Origin: Streptomyces sp. NBC_00178
GTDB lineage: Bacteria; Actinomycetota; Actinomycetes; Streptomycetales; Streptomycetaceae
NCBI RefSeq assembly: GCF_036206005.1
Contig: NZ_CP108143.1
Coordinates: 5,175,501-5,239,500, forward strand
DNA: 64,000 nucleotides
Direction: 5' to 3'
The translations under genes were made by a program, and so were the position numbers. This document shows, one piece after another, positions 44,465 to 53,098 of the stretch (within the stretch, counting starts at the first letter, position 1; each line of letters begins with the position of its first letter). The notes beneath the pieces were generated by a model that was given only the letters and a program-made list of their open reading frames with translations, did no database searches and was not told where the DNA came from.

Positions 44465-46096
44465 ATGGACGCTGTCACCCAGGTCCCCGCGCCGGTCAAC
44501 GAGCCGGTCCACTCCTACGCCCCCGGCACCGCGGAGCGCGCCCGTCTGGAGGCGAAGCTCAAGGAGCTCAGCCAGAACCCGATCGACCTGCCGATGACCA
44601 TCGGCGGCGAGAAGCGCATGGGCGGCGGCGAGCGCGTCGACGTCGTGCAGCCGCACAACCACAAGGCCGTCATCGGCACCTTCGCCGGTGCCACCGAGCA
44701 GGACGCCCAGGACGCCGTCGACGCGGCCCTCGCCGCCGCTCCGGCCTGGCGCGCCATGTCCTTCGACGACCGCGCCGCGATCATCCTGCGCGCAGCCGAG
44801 CTGCTCTCCGGCCCCTGGCGCGAGACGCTGGCCGCCTCCACGATGCTCGGCCAGGGCAAGACCGCCCAGCAGGCCGAGATCGACTGCCCCTGCGAGCTCG
44901 TCGACTTCTGGCGCTTCAACGTGCACTACGCGCGCCAGATCCTCGCCGAGCAGCCCCCGGCGAACTCCCCGGGCGTGTGGAACCGCATGGACCACCGTCC
45001 GCTGGAGGGCTTCGTCTACGCGATCACGCCCTTCAACTTCTCGGCCATCGCCGCCAACCTGCCCACCGCCCCCGCCCTCATGGGCAACGTGGTGGTCTGG
45101 AAGCCGTCCCCGACGCAGACCCACGCCGCCGTGCTGCTGATGCAGCTCCTGGAGGAGGCCGGCCTGCCCAAGGGCGTCATCAACCTGGTCACGGGCGACG
45201 GCATCGCCGTCTCCGACGTGGTGCTCAACCACCGCGACCTGGCGGGCATCCACTTCACCGGCTCGACCCCCACCTTCCAGCACCTGTGGAAGACGGTCGG
45301 CAACAACATCGCCAACTACCGCACCTACCCGCGGCTGGTCGGCGAGACCGGCGGCAAGGACTTCGTCGTCGCGCACCCGAGCGCCGACCGCGCCGTCCTG
45401 AAGACCGCGCTGACCCGTGGCTCGTTCGAGTACCAGGGCCAGAAGTGCTCCGCCTCCTCGCGCGCCTACGTCCCGGCCTCCATCTGGAACTCCGGTTTCA
45501 AGGAGGAGTTCGCGGCCGAGGTCGACGGCATCACCATGGGTGACGTCACCGACCTGTCGAACTTCATGGGCGCCGTCATCGACGCGCGTTCGTTCGCGAA
45601 GAACAAGGCCGCGATCGACCGCGCCGCGGCAGACCCGTCCTGCACGATCGTCGCGGGCGGAACCTACGACGACAGCGTCGGCTACTTCGTGCGCCCGACC
45701 GTCATCGTGTGCGACGACCCGGCCAACGAGGTCTTCACCACCGAGTACTTCGGCCCGATCCTCGCCGTCCACGTCTACGAGGACGAGAAGTACGACGCCA
45801 TGCTGGAGCAGATGGAGTCGGTCTCCGACTACGCGCTCACCGGCGCCGTCATCTCCAACGACCGCGCGGCGGCCGCGTACACGATGGACAAGCTCCGCTA
45901 CGCGGCGGGCAACTTCTACATCAACGACAAGTCGACCGGTGCGGTCGTCGGCCAGCAGCCCTTCGGCGGCGGGCGTGCCTCGGGCACCAACGACAAGGCG
46001 GGCGCGCCGCAGAACCTGCAGCGCTGGACGCTGACCCGCGCCATCAAGGAGACGCTGGTCCCGCCGACCGAGTACACCTACCCCCACCAGGGCTGA
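44465..46096 (+). CDS. pruA: L-glutamate gamma-semialdehyde (1-pyrroline-5-carboxylate) dehydrogenase
   Basis: 543 residues. It oxidises glutamate semialdehyde to glutamate with NAD+, second step of proline catabolism. The nucleophile is C328 in FEYQGQKCSASSRAY. Other features are ITPFNFSAIAANLPTAPALMGN, VNLVTGDG, LAGIHFTGSTPTFQ, VGETGGKDF and EYFGPILAVHVY. The start has AAGGAGACAAGG upstream. It is probably co-transcribed with the proline dehydrogenase. Confidence 0.96.
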   Translation: MDAVTQVPAPVNEPVHSYAPGTAERARLEAKLKELSQNPIDLPMTIGGEKRMGGGERVDVVQPHNHKAVIGTFAGATEQDAQDAVDAALAAAPAWRAMSFDDRAAIILRAAELLSGPWRETLAASTMLGQGKTAQQAEIDCPCELVDFWRFNVHYARQILAEQPPANSPGVWNRMDHRPLEGFVYAITPFNFSAIAANLPTAPALMGNVVVWKPSPTQTHAAVLLMQLLEEAGLPKGVINLVTGDGIAVSDVVLNHRDLAGIHFTGSTPTFQHLWKTVGNNIANYRTYPRLVGETGGKDFVVAHPSADRAVLKTALTRGSFEYQGQKCSASSRAYVPASIWNSGFKEEFAAEVDGITMGDVTDLSNFMGAVIDARSFAKNKAAIDRAAADPSCTIVAGGTYDDSVGYFVRPTVIVCDDPANEVFTTEYFGPILAVHVYEDEKYDAMLEQMESVSDYALTGAVISNDRAAAAYTMDKLRYAAGNFYINDKSTGAVVGQQPFGGGRASGTNDKAGAPQNLQRWTLTRAIKETLVPPTEYTYPHQG

Positions 46097-46102
46097 CGGC
46101 CC

Positions 46103-46171
46103 CGGGGCGCCCGCGCGGGCGCCCCGCTCCAGAACTCCGCCCCCCGACCGGTTCCCCCGCCGGCCGGGGGG
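46103..46171. terminator. Two hairpins between convergent pruA and GH3 genes
   Basis: A 24-bp perfect palindrome (46103-46126), just after the pruA stop, and a second stem 46140-46151 with 46160-46171 (11 pairs, one mismatch). Together they can stop transcription from both sides. Confidence 0.65.
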
Positions 46172-46208
46172 CGGTTTCCATGTCCGGACCGCCCGCCCGG
46201 CCGGGGCC

Positions 46209-48494
46209 TCAGCCCTTGACGGTGAAGTCCGCCCGCAGGAGGGCGTCGTCACGGGAGGACGGACCGACCAGCAGCTCGAAGGCGCCCGGCTCGACCACCC
46301 GCCGGCCGGCGGCGTCCACGAGGGTGCAGTCGGCGACCGGCAGCTCCACCTGCACCTCACGCGTCTCGCCGGGGGCGAGCGTCACCTGCCGGTAGGTCTT
46401 GAGCTCCTTCTCGGCCCAGGTCACCGAGGTCACGGTGTCGCTCACGTAGACCTGCACGGTCTCCAGGGCGGGCCGCGCGCCGGTGTTGCGGACGGTCACG
46501 CGCGCCCGCAGGGTGTCACTCCCGCCCACGCACGCCGTCAGCACCTCCAGCCCGGTGTACTCGACGCTCGTGTAGCTCAGGCCCTCGCCGAACACGAAGG
46601 CCGGACTCTGGGTGAGGTCGGCGTACCTGCTGCCGTGCTGGCCGCGGATCTGGTTGTAGTACGTCGGCTGCTGGCCCGCGTGCCGGGCGAACGAGAGCGG
46701 CAGGCGGCCCGTGGGTTCGACGAGCCCGAGCAGGACCTCCGCGACGGCCCGGCCGCCCTGCATGCCCGGGTTGAAGGCGTGCACGATCGCGGCGGCGCCG
46801 AGCGCGGACGGCGGCAGCACCAGCGGCTTCGAGCTGATGACCACCACCACGAGCGGCTTCCCGGTGGCGGCGAGCGCGTCGAGCAACGCGACCTGGTCGC
46901 CGACGAGTTCGAGCGTCGCGGTCGAACGGCCCTCACCGACCAGCTCGATGCGGTCGCCCACCACGGCGACGACGTAGTCGGCCGCTTCGGCCGCGGCGAC
47001 CGCCTCACCGATCAGGGCCTCGGAGGGCTCCGAGGGCACGACGACCTCAGGACGCGGCTGCCCGTCGGGGAAGAACGCGCCCTCCGGGTCGGGCCCCACC
47101 GTCAGGATCTCGGCGCCGCGGGCGTACGTGACGCTCCAGTCGTGCGGGACGTGCTCGCGGAAGCCGTCGAGCACGGTCCGGATCATGGCGCGCGGGTGGC
47201 CGTCGGGCAGCCAGTCGGCCTGGCCGGAGGAACCGGCCCAGTCGCCCAGCTGGTTCTGCGCGTCGTCGGCGTTCGGGCCGACGACGGCGACCGTACGCGG
47301 CGCGGCGGAGGCGGCGGCGCGTCCGTCATCGCCCGGGACGAGTCCGCCGGCCAGCGGCAGGGTGCCGTCGTTGGTGAGCAGCACCAGGGAGCGGCGCGCG
47401 GCCTCCAGGTTCAGCTCGGCGTGCCCGGCGCTGCCGATGACCTCGGCCTGCCGTGCGGCGTCGGGGTGCCGCGGGTTCTCGAACAGACCGAGCTCGAACT
47501 TCAGGGTGAGCACGCGCCGGACCGCGGCGTCGATCTCCGCCTCGTCGAGCGTGCCCTCGGCGACGGCGTTCTGGGCGCCGTCGAAGAACTGCGGGGTGGT
47601 CATCACCATGTCGTTGCCCGCCCGGACCGCCGCGGCGGCGGCCTGGGTGTGGTCGGCGTAGACCTTCTGCTCCCAGACCATCCGGCCGACGTTGTCCCAG
47701 TCGGTGACCAGCGTGCCGGTGTAGCCCCACTCGCCCCGCAGCACCTCGTTCAGGAGCCAGTCGTTGACGGTGATCGGCACCCCGTCCATGGACTGGTAGC
47801 CGAGCATGAAGGTGCGGCAGCCCTCGCGGGCGACCCGCTCGAACGGCGGGAGGAACCAGGAGCGCAGCTTGCGCCGGGAGATGTCGGCCTCGCTGGCGTC
47901 ACGGCCGCCCTGCGTCTCGGAGTAGCCGGCGAAGTGCTTGGCGCAGGCCAGGACGGCCGTCGGGTCGTCCAGCCCGTCGCCCTGGTAGCCGCGCACCATC
48001 GCCGAGGCCAGCTCGCCGATGAGGAACGGGTCCTCGCCGAACGTCTCGCTCACCCGGCCCCAGCGCAGGTCCCTGGTGATGCAGAGCACCGGCGAGAACG
48101 TCCAGTGGACGCCCGTCGCCGCGACCTCGACCGCCGTCGCCCTGGCGACGCGCTCCACGAGCGAGGGATCCCAGGTCGCGGCGAGGCCGAGCTGCGTGGG
48201 GTAGATCGTGGCGCCCTCCCAGAAGGAGTGGCCGTGGATGCAGTCCTCGGCGACCAGCAGCGGGATGCGCAGACGGGTGCGCTCGGTGAGCGCCGCCGCC
48301 TCCAGGACCCGCTCGGGCGAGGCGTGGAGGATCGAGCCCGCGTGCAGGTCCTCGATGTGGTGGCGCACCCCGTCCTTGGCGTTCAGCTGGAGCATCTGAC
48401 CGGTCTTCTCGGCCAGGGTCATGCGGCCGAGGAGGTCGTCGACACGCTCGGGGACGGGGAGCGCGGGATCGAGGTAGGGCAGGGAGGGGGACAC
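46209..48494 (-). CDS. Glycoside hydrolase family 3 beta-glucosidase
   Basis: 761 residues from GTG 48494, with GAAAGGA upstream. No signal peptide, so probably cytoplasmic. The GH3 N-terminal barrel has the catalytic nucleophile D265 in GTLVTDWDNVG and substrate residues in KHFAGYSETQGGRDASEADIS. The middle domain contains VAVVGPNADDAQNQLGDWAGS. The C-terminal fibronectin III-like domain (VTVRNTGARPALETVQVYVSD) ends the protein. It cleaves terminal beta-glucosyl or xylosyl residues from imported oligosaccharides. A divergent TetR gene lies upstream. Confidence 0.94.
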   Translation of the reverse strand: MSPSLPYLDPALPVPERVDDLLGRMTLAEKTGQMLQLNAKDGVRHHIEDLHAGSILHASPERVLEAAALTERTRLRIPLLVAEDCIHGHSFWEGATIYPTQLGLAATWDPSLVERVARATAVEVAATGVHWTFSPVLCITRDLRWGRVSETFGEDPFLIGELASAMVRGYQGDGLDDPTAVLACAKHFAGYSETQGGRDASEADISRRKLRSWFLPPFERVAREGCRTFMLGYQSMDGVPITVNDWLLNEVLRGEWGYTGTLVTDWDNVGRMVWEQKVYADHTQAAAAAVRAGNDMVMTTPQFFDGAQNAVAEGTLDEAEIDAAVRRVLTLKFELGLFENPRHPDAARQAEVIGSAGHAELNLEAARRSLVLLTNDGTLPLAGGLVPGDDGRAAASAAPRTVAVVGPNADDAQNQLGDWAGSSGQADWLPDGHPRAMIRTVLDGFREHVPHDWSVTYARGAEILTVGPDPEGAFFPDGQPRPEVVVPSEPSEALIGEAVAAAEAADYVVAVVGDRIELVGEGRSTATLELVGDQVALLDALAATGKPLVVVVISSKPLVLPPSALGAAAIVHAFNPGMQGGRAVAEVLLGLVEPTGRLPLSFARHAGQQPTYYNQIRGQHGSRYADLTQSPAFVFGEGLSYTSVEYTGLEVLTACVGGSDTLRARVTVRNTGARPALETVQVYVSDTVTSVTWAEKELKTYRQVTLAPGETREVQVELPVADCTLVDAAGRRVVEPGAFELLVGPSSRDDALLRADFTVKG

Positions 48495-48510
48495 GGGGGG
48501 TCCTTTCGCG

Positions 48511-48523
48511 ACACGGTTCGTGT
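48511..48523. promoter_or_regulatory. Short inverted repeat near the GH3 promoter
   Basis: ACACG-GTT-CGTGT, 5-bp arms, between the GH3 start and a TATGGT-like -10 (minus strand, 48527-48532). A repressor bound here would block GH3 transcription. The TetR gene next door is the obvious candidate. Confidence 0.35.
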
Positions 48524-48636
48524 TCACCATAGAGTCAATCCCGACCACCTGGTAAGTATCTTCGGGGGCCGAACGGAAATCCGATGTAATGCAGTGCCGG
48601 CCCGAACCGACGCCGGCGGGACCGGGAGAGTGGCAA

Positions 48637-49236
48637 GTGACCGCCGAGGCGCCGCGTGGCTACGCGAAGGGCCGCGCCAAGCGGCGGGAGATCCTCGACC
48701 AGGCCATGTCCCTGTTCGGCGAGGCCGGCTACCGGGGGGCGTCCCTGCGGGTGATCGCCACCCGGTGCGGCATCTCGCACACCGGACTGCTGCACCACTT
48801 CCCGACGAAGGAGGCGCTGCTGCTCGCGGTGCTCGAACGGCGGGACGACGTGGACGACGAGTGGCTCTCGGTCGGCGGCACCACGGGCGTGGACCGGCTG
48901 CGCCGGTTCGCCGAACTGGCCGCGCTCAACGCCGGGCGGCGGGGGATCGTCGAGCTGTTCACCGTGGTCTCCGCAGAGGCGACGGCCGCCGACCACCCCG
49001 CGCACACCTACTTCGTACGCCGCTACGAGAACTCGGTCGCGGGTGCCCGCCTGGCCTACGAACAGGCGGGCCGGGACGGGGCGCTGCGGGAGGGGATCGT
49101 GCCCGCCGACGCCGGCCGGCAGCTGATCGCGCTGATGGACGGCCTCCAGGTCCAGTGGCTGCTCGGCGACTTGGGCACGGACATGGCCGGCGTCCTGCGG
49201 GCGCACATCCAGGCCCAGCTCACCGTGGCTCTCTGA
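48637..49236 (+). CDS. TetR family transcriptional regulator
   Basis: 199 residues from GTG 48637 with GGGAGAG upstream. ATG 48589 is in frame but lacks a ribosome site. HTH at about residues 12-58: RAKRREILDQAMSLFGEAGYRGASLRVIATRCGISHTGLLHHF. The C-terminal domain resembles BetI-like TetR proteins (FVRRYENSVAGARLAYEQA, LIALMDGLQVQWL). Divergent from the GH3 beta-glucosidase, so it likely represses that gene. Confidence 0.88.
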   Translation: MTAEAPRGYAKGRAKRREILDQAMSLFGEAGYRGASLRVIATRCGISHTGLLHHFPTKEALLLAVLERRDDVDDEWLSVGGTTGVDRLRRFAELAALNAGRRGIVELFTVVSAEATAADHPAHTYFVRRYENSVAGARLAYEQAGRDGALREGIVPADAGRQLIALMDGLQVQWLLGDLGTDMAGVLRAHIQAQLTVAL

Positions 49237-49445
49237 GGTTCCGGGGCGGCTCGCGTAGCACGTCCGGCTCGTGTCGCCGTCTCAGATAGTAGGAAGTCCG
49301 AGTATCTGTAGAGACAGACGGCCCGGGGTGTCCTAGCGTTGTAGGAGCCGAACGAATCGCTGATCCAGCGAGGGTGGTCGCGAGCGCGCCCCGAAGCAGG
49401 CAATCCCTGCGGCATCCGCTCCCCGCCCCTTCCGGCGCCTCGACA

Positions 49446-49488
49446 TCCCGATCTCGAAATCCCCTCTGCAGTCCCGATCTCGAAATCC
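49446..49488. repeat. 17-bp direct repeat in the leader of the 42-residue gene
   Basis: TCCCGATCTCGAAATCC occurs at 49446-49462 and again at 49472-49488 without a mismatch, 26 bases apart. The second copy ends 26 bases before the ATG. Confidence 0.7.
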
Positions 49489-49514
49489 ACGCGATCCCAA
49501 GGAGTCGATCCCCC

Positions 49515-49643
49515 ATGGCCGAGACCAACGCCCGCCGCGTCCGCCACGCCTCCCGTCCCGCCGACTCGGACCGCAAGAACGCCGCCGCGGCCCTGCAGCG
49601 GGCCCTCGACCGCCGTGACAACGGCGGCTCGACCGGTCACTGA
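49515..49643 (+). CDS. 42-residue conserved-looking small protein
   Basis: ATG 49515 preceded by AAGGAG. The sequence starts MAETNARRVRHASRPAD and continues with a charged helix (RKNAAAALQRALDRRD). It has no membrane segment or known domain. A TAGCGT hexamer (49332-49337) could be its -10, giving a leader of about 175 bases with the 17-bp direct repeats. Codon use fits coding sequence. It lies between a TetR gene and leuB. Confidence 0.6.
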   Translation: MAETNARRVRHASRPADSDRKNAAAALQRALDRRDNGGSTGH

Positions 49644-49702
49644 GCACCCGTCACCGAGTACGGCGTGGTCCCGCCCCGTGGTGTCCGCCGCGCATGATCC
49701 AC

Positions 49703-49753
49703 TGTCCGGATCGTGGACAACGGATGTCATGGGGTGGGACGAAACGCTAAGGT
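49703..49753 (+). promoter_or_regulatory. leuB promoter region with inverted repeat
   Basis: TAAGGT (49748-49753) lies six bases before the leuB ATG, giving a leaderless message. An inverted repeat TGTCC-N7-GGACA (49703-49719) lies about 30 bases further upstream and could be an operator. Confidence 0.4.
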
Positions 49754-49759
49754 GCCCCT

Positions 49760-50803
49760 ATGTCTCGCAGCATCGATCTCGCAGTGATCCCCGGCGACGG
49801 TATCGGCCGGGAGGTCGTCACCCAGGGCCTCAAGGTCCTCAACGCCGTTCTCCCGCAGGACGTCAAGCTGGAGACCAGGGAGTACGACCTGGGTGCCCAG
49901 CGCTGGCACCGCACCGGTGAGACCCTCCCGGACGCGGAACTCGAATCGCTCAAGGGCCACGACGCCATCCTGCTCGGCGCGATCGGAGACCCCTCCGTGC
50001 CGTCCGGCGTCCTGGAGCGCGGGCTGCTGCTGAAGCTGCGCTTCGCCTTCGACCACTTCATCAACCTGAGGCCGTCGAAGCTCTTCCCGAACACCGCCAC
50101 GCCGCTGGCCGGCCGGCCGGAGATCGACTTCGTCGTGGTCCGCGAGGGAACCGAGGGCCCCTACACGGGCAACGGCGGTTCGCTGCGCACCGGCACGGAG
50201 CACGAGATCGCCACCGAGGTCAGCGTCAACACGGCCCACGGTGTCGAGCGGGTCGTGCGGGACGCCTTCGCGCGTGCCGCGGGCCGCCCGCGCAAGAAGC
50301 TGACGCTGGTCCACAAGAACAACGTCCTCGTGTACGCCGGCCACCTGTGGAAGAACACCTTCGACAAGGTCGCGGCCGAGTACCCCGAGGTCACCACCGA
50401 CTACCTGCACGTCGACGCCGCGACGATCTTCTTCGTCACCCAGCCGGAGCGCTTCGACGTCATCGTCACCGACAACCTCTTCGGCGACATCCTCACCGAC
50501 CTGGCCGCGGCCGTGACCGGCGGCATCGGCCTGGCCGCGTCCGGCAACATCAACCCGACGGGTGCCTTCCCGTCCATGTTCGAGCCCGTCCACGGCACCG
50601 CGCCGGACATCGCGGGCCAGGGCAAGGCCGACCCGACCGCCACGGTCCTCTCCGTCGCCCTCCTGCTGCGCCACCTCGGTTACGAGGCCGAGGCCGTGCG
50701 CATCGAGGAGGCCGTCTCCGCCGACCTCGCGGAGCGTGACGGAGGAAACACCCGCACCACCGACGAGATCGGCGACGCGCTCGCGGTACGAGTAGCGAGC
50801 TGA
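49760..50803 (+). CDS. leuB: 3-isopropylmalate dehydrogenase
   Basis: 347 residues. NAD-dependent oxidative decarboxylation in leucine synthesis. It starts with IDLAVIPGDGIGREV. The substrate and metal residues are seen in VVVREGTEGPYTGNGG, KLTLVHKNNVLVYAG and FDVIVTDNLFGDILTDLAAAVTGGIGLAASGNINP, followed by FEPVHGTAPDIAGQGKADPTA. The leaderless-type start was chosen because no ribosome site exists upstream. It may also act on D-malate, as related actinobacterial enzymes can. Confidence 0.95.
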   Translation: MSRSIDLAVIPGDGIGREVVTQGLKVLNAVLPQDVKLETREYDLGAQRWHRTGETLPDAELESLKGHDAILLGAIGDPSVPSGVLERGLLLKLRFAFDHFINLRPSKLFPNTATPLAGRPEIDFVVVREGTEGPYTGNGGSLRTGTEHEIATEVSVNTAHGVERVVRDAFARAAGRPRKKLTLVHKNNVLVYAGHLWKNTFDKVAAEYPEVTTDYLHVDAATIFFVTQPERFDVIVTDNLFGDILTDLAAAVTGGIGLAASGNINPTGAFPSMFEPVHGTAPDIAGQGKADPTATVLSVALLLRHLGYEAEAVRIEEAVSADLAERDGGNTRTTDEIGDALAVRVAS

Positions 50804-50820
50804 CCCGACGATTCCACTTC

Positions 50821-50855
50821 GAAGCCGCCGGGTCGCAACCGCACCCGGCGGCTTC
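50821..50855 (+). terminator. Hairpin terminator of leuB
   Basis: 13-bp perfect stem (50821-50833 with 50843-50855), 9-base loop, 17 bases after the stop. Confidence 0.7.
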
Positions 50856-51098
50856 ACCTCGCGGTCTCCGGGTGCCACCATCGACCCCTGGACCGCGTTC
50901 TTCGCGTCGCCGCCACACGCCGTACCGAGTCCTGCACCGAACGCGTCATTTCGTGCAGAGCCGCCCCCGGGAGATAATCGAACGCGGGACCGCGGCTCGC
51001 GGTGGAGCTCGGACGTCCTGTGAACCTTCCGGCAGTGGCCGGGAGGGCGGGCGTGGGCGCGGTCCATCACACACAAGACCGGTGAAGGACACGCACTC

Positions 51099-52202
51099 AT
51101 GACGACGCCCACGATCGAGCTCAAGCCCTCCTCGAACCCGCTGTCCGACGCGGAGCGCGACGCGATCCTGGTCAGCCCCGGCTTCGGCCGCTACTTCACC
51201 GATCACATGGTGACGATCAGCTGGACCGAGGGCCGCGGCTGGCACGACGCCCAGCTCGTGCCGTACGGACCGCTCTCGATCGACCCGGCCAACATGACCC
51301 TGCACTACGCGCAGGAGATCTTCGAAGGGCTCAAGGCCTACCGGCAGCCCGACGGCTCGGTCGCCACCTTCCGCCCCGAGTCCAACGCCGCGCGCTTCCA
51401 GCGCTCCGCCGCCCGGCTCGCCATGCCCGAGCTGCCGGTCGAGACGTTCATCGAGGCCTGTGACGCCCTGGTCCGGCAGGACCAGGCGTGGGTGCCCGGC
51501 CACGGCGGTGAGGAATCCCTCTACCTGCGCCCGTTCATGATCGCCTCCGAGGTCGGCCTCGGCGTGCGGCCCGCCAACGAGTACCTCTTCCTCGTCATCG
51601 CCTCTCCCGCCGGTGCGTACTTCCCCGGCGGGGTGAAGCCCGTCTCCATCTGGCTCTCCCAGGACCGGGTGCGCGCCGTCCCCGGCGGCATGGGCGACGC
51701 CAAGACCGGCGGCAACTACGCCGCCTCCCTGCTCGCGCAGGCCGAGGCCGCGGCGAAGGGCTGCGACCAGGTCGCCTACCTCGACGCCGTCGAGCACAAG
51801 TGGGTGGAGGAGCTGGGCGGCATGAACCTCTACTTCGTGTACGAGCAGGCGGACGGCGGCAAGCGGATCGTCACCCCCTCCCTGACCGGCTCACTGCTCG
51901 CCGGCGTCACCCGCGACTCCCTCCTCACCGTCGCCGAGGACCTCGGCTACACCTCCGAGGAGGGCCGCGTCTCCATCGACCAGTGGCGCGACGACACCGC
52001 CGACGGCACCCTCACCGAGGTCTTCGCCTGCGGCACCGCCGCCGTCATCACCCCCGTCGGCACCGTGAAGTCGGCCGACGGCGAGTGGACGCAGGGCGAT
52101 GGCACGCCCGGCGAGGTCACCGTGAAGCTGCGCGAGCGCCTGCTGGACATCCAGCGCGGCATCGCCGAGGACACCCACGGGTGGATGCACCGCCTCGGCT
52201 GA
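51099..52202 (+). CDS. ilvE: Branched-chain amino acid aminotransferase
   Basis: 367 residues. The last step of isoleucine, valine and leucine synthesis, PLP fold type IV. The PLP lysine is K202 in MGDAKTGGNYAASLLAQ. MTLHYAQEIFEGLKAYRQPDGS, LYLRPFMIASE and EVFACGTAAVITPVG also match. The leader is about 295 bases long. It contains a 6-bp inverted repeat CTGCAC/GTGCAG (50932-50958) and a GATAAT hexamer (50973-50978) that may be the -10. Confidence 0.96.
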   Translation: MTTPTIELKPSSNPLSDAERDAILVSPGFGRYFTDHMVTISWTEGRGWHDAQLVPYGPLSIDPANMTLHYAQEIFEGLKAYRQPDGSVATFRPESNAARFQRSAARLAMPELPVETFIEACDALVRQDQAWVPGHGGEESLYLRPFMIASEVGLGVRPANEYLFLVIASPAGAYFPGGVKPVSIWLSQDRVRAVPGGMGDAKTGGNYAASLLAQAEAAAKGCDQVAYLDAVEHKWVEELGGMNLYFVYEQADGGKRIVTPSLTGSLLAGVTRDSLLTVAEDLGYTSEEGRVSIDQWRDDTADGTLTEVFACGTAAVITPVGTVKSADGEWTQGDGTPGEVTVKLRERLLDIQRGIAEDTHGWMHRLG

Positions 52203-52219
52203 TCCCCGAGTCCCGCCGC

Positions 52220-52257
52220 ACGAAGGCCGCGCCCTCCCCGGGGGCCGCGGCCTTCGT
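52220..52257 (+). terminator. Hairpin terminator of ilvE
   Basis: 12-bp perfect stem (52220-52231 with 52246-52257) with a 14-base loop, 18 bases after the stop. Confidence 0.65.
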
Positions 52258-52352
52258 CGTACCCGGTACGGGGGTGCCTTCGTCGCACCCATGGCCGAGG
52301 GGGCCGTCGTGACCGGAACGGGGGGAGCCGTCGCCGGACCAGGACCGGCGAA

Positions 52353-52384
52353 GTTTTGAGTGCTGCTCAAAACCTGGTTAGAGT
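52353..52384 (+). promoter_or_regulatory. Promoter with overlapping TetR-type operator of the urease-like operon
   Basis: -35 TTGAGT (52356-52361), 17-base spacer, -10 TAGAGT (52379-52384). A perfect inverted repeat, GTTTTGAG and CTCAAAAC around a 5-base spacer (52353-52373), covers the -35 box. The operon's last gene encodes a TetR protein, so autorepression by it is the simplest reading. Confidence 0.7.
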
Positions 52385-52411
52385 GACGCTCCAACCAGGA
52401 GGTGCGGTGAC

Positions 52412-53098
52412 GTGCGACTGACCCCGACCGAACGCGACCGGCTGCTGCTCTTCGGCGCCGCCGAGCTGGCCAGGGCCCGGCGGGCCCGCGGCCTCCGGCT
52501 CAACGTCCCCGAGGCGACCGCCCTGATCGCCGACACCGTCTGCGAGGCGGCCCGGGACGGGCGCAGGCTGGCCGAGGCCGTGGAGGCGGGCCGGACCGTG
52601 CTGGGACCCGGCGACGTGCTGCCCGGGGTGGCCGAGATCGTCACCGAGGTCCAGGTGGAGGCCGTCTTCGACGACGGCTCGCGGCTCGCCGTCGTCACCC
52701 GGCCGCTCGGCGACGGCTCGCTCGGTGCAGCGGGGCCCGGAGCGCTCGTTCCCGGCCCCGCCGCGCCCGACCCGGAACCGGCCGTGCGGCTGGACGTGCG
52801 CAACACCGCGACCGTGCCGGTCAGCGTGACCTCGCACTTCCACTTCTTCGAGGCCAACCCCCGGCTGCGGTTCGACCGGGCCGCGGCCTACGGCATGCGG
52901 CTGTGCGTGCCGGCCGGCTCCTCCGTCCGCTTCGGCCCGGGGGAGTCGGTGCGGGTGGGCCTCGTGCCCATCGGCGGGGACCGCGTCGCCATCGGGTTCG
53001 CCGGCCTCGTGGACGGACCGCTGGACGCGCCGGGCGCGAAGGCGGAGGCGCTGCGCAGGGCGGCTGCCTGCGGATACCTCGGAGCGGAGGAGAGGTGA
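52412..53098 (+). CDS. Urease-like gamma-beta fusion subunit
   Basis: 228 residues from GTG 52412 with AGGAGG upstream. Residues 1-100 are the gamma domain (LTPTERDRLLLFGAAELARARRARGLRLN, VLPGVAEIVTEVQVEAVFDDG). After an Ala/Pro/Gly linker comes the beta domain (VRNTATVPVSVTSHFHFFEANPRLRFDRAAAYGMRL, then FGPGESVRVGLVPIGG). The fusion occurs in some other bacteria. Its stop overlaps the ATG of the alpha subunit. No UreE, F, G or D genes are near. The function is inferred as a scaffold for the divergent alpha subunit. Confidence 0.88.
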   Translation: MRLTPTERDRLLLFGAAELARARRARGLRLNVPEATALIADTVCEAARDGRRLAEAVEAGRTVLGPGDVLPGVAEIVTEVQVEAVFDDGSRLAVVTRPLGDGSLGAAGPGALVPGPAAPDPEPAVRLDVRNTATVPVSVTSHFHFFEANPRLRFDRAAAYGMRLCVPAGSSVRFGPGESVRVGLVPIGGDRVAIGFAGLVDGPLDAPGAKAEALRRAAACGYLGAEER

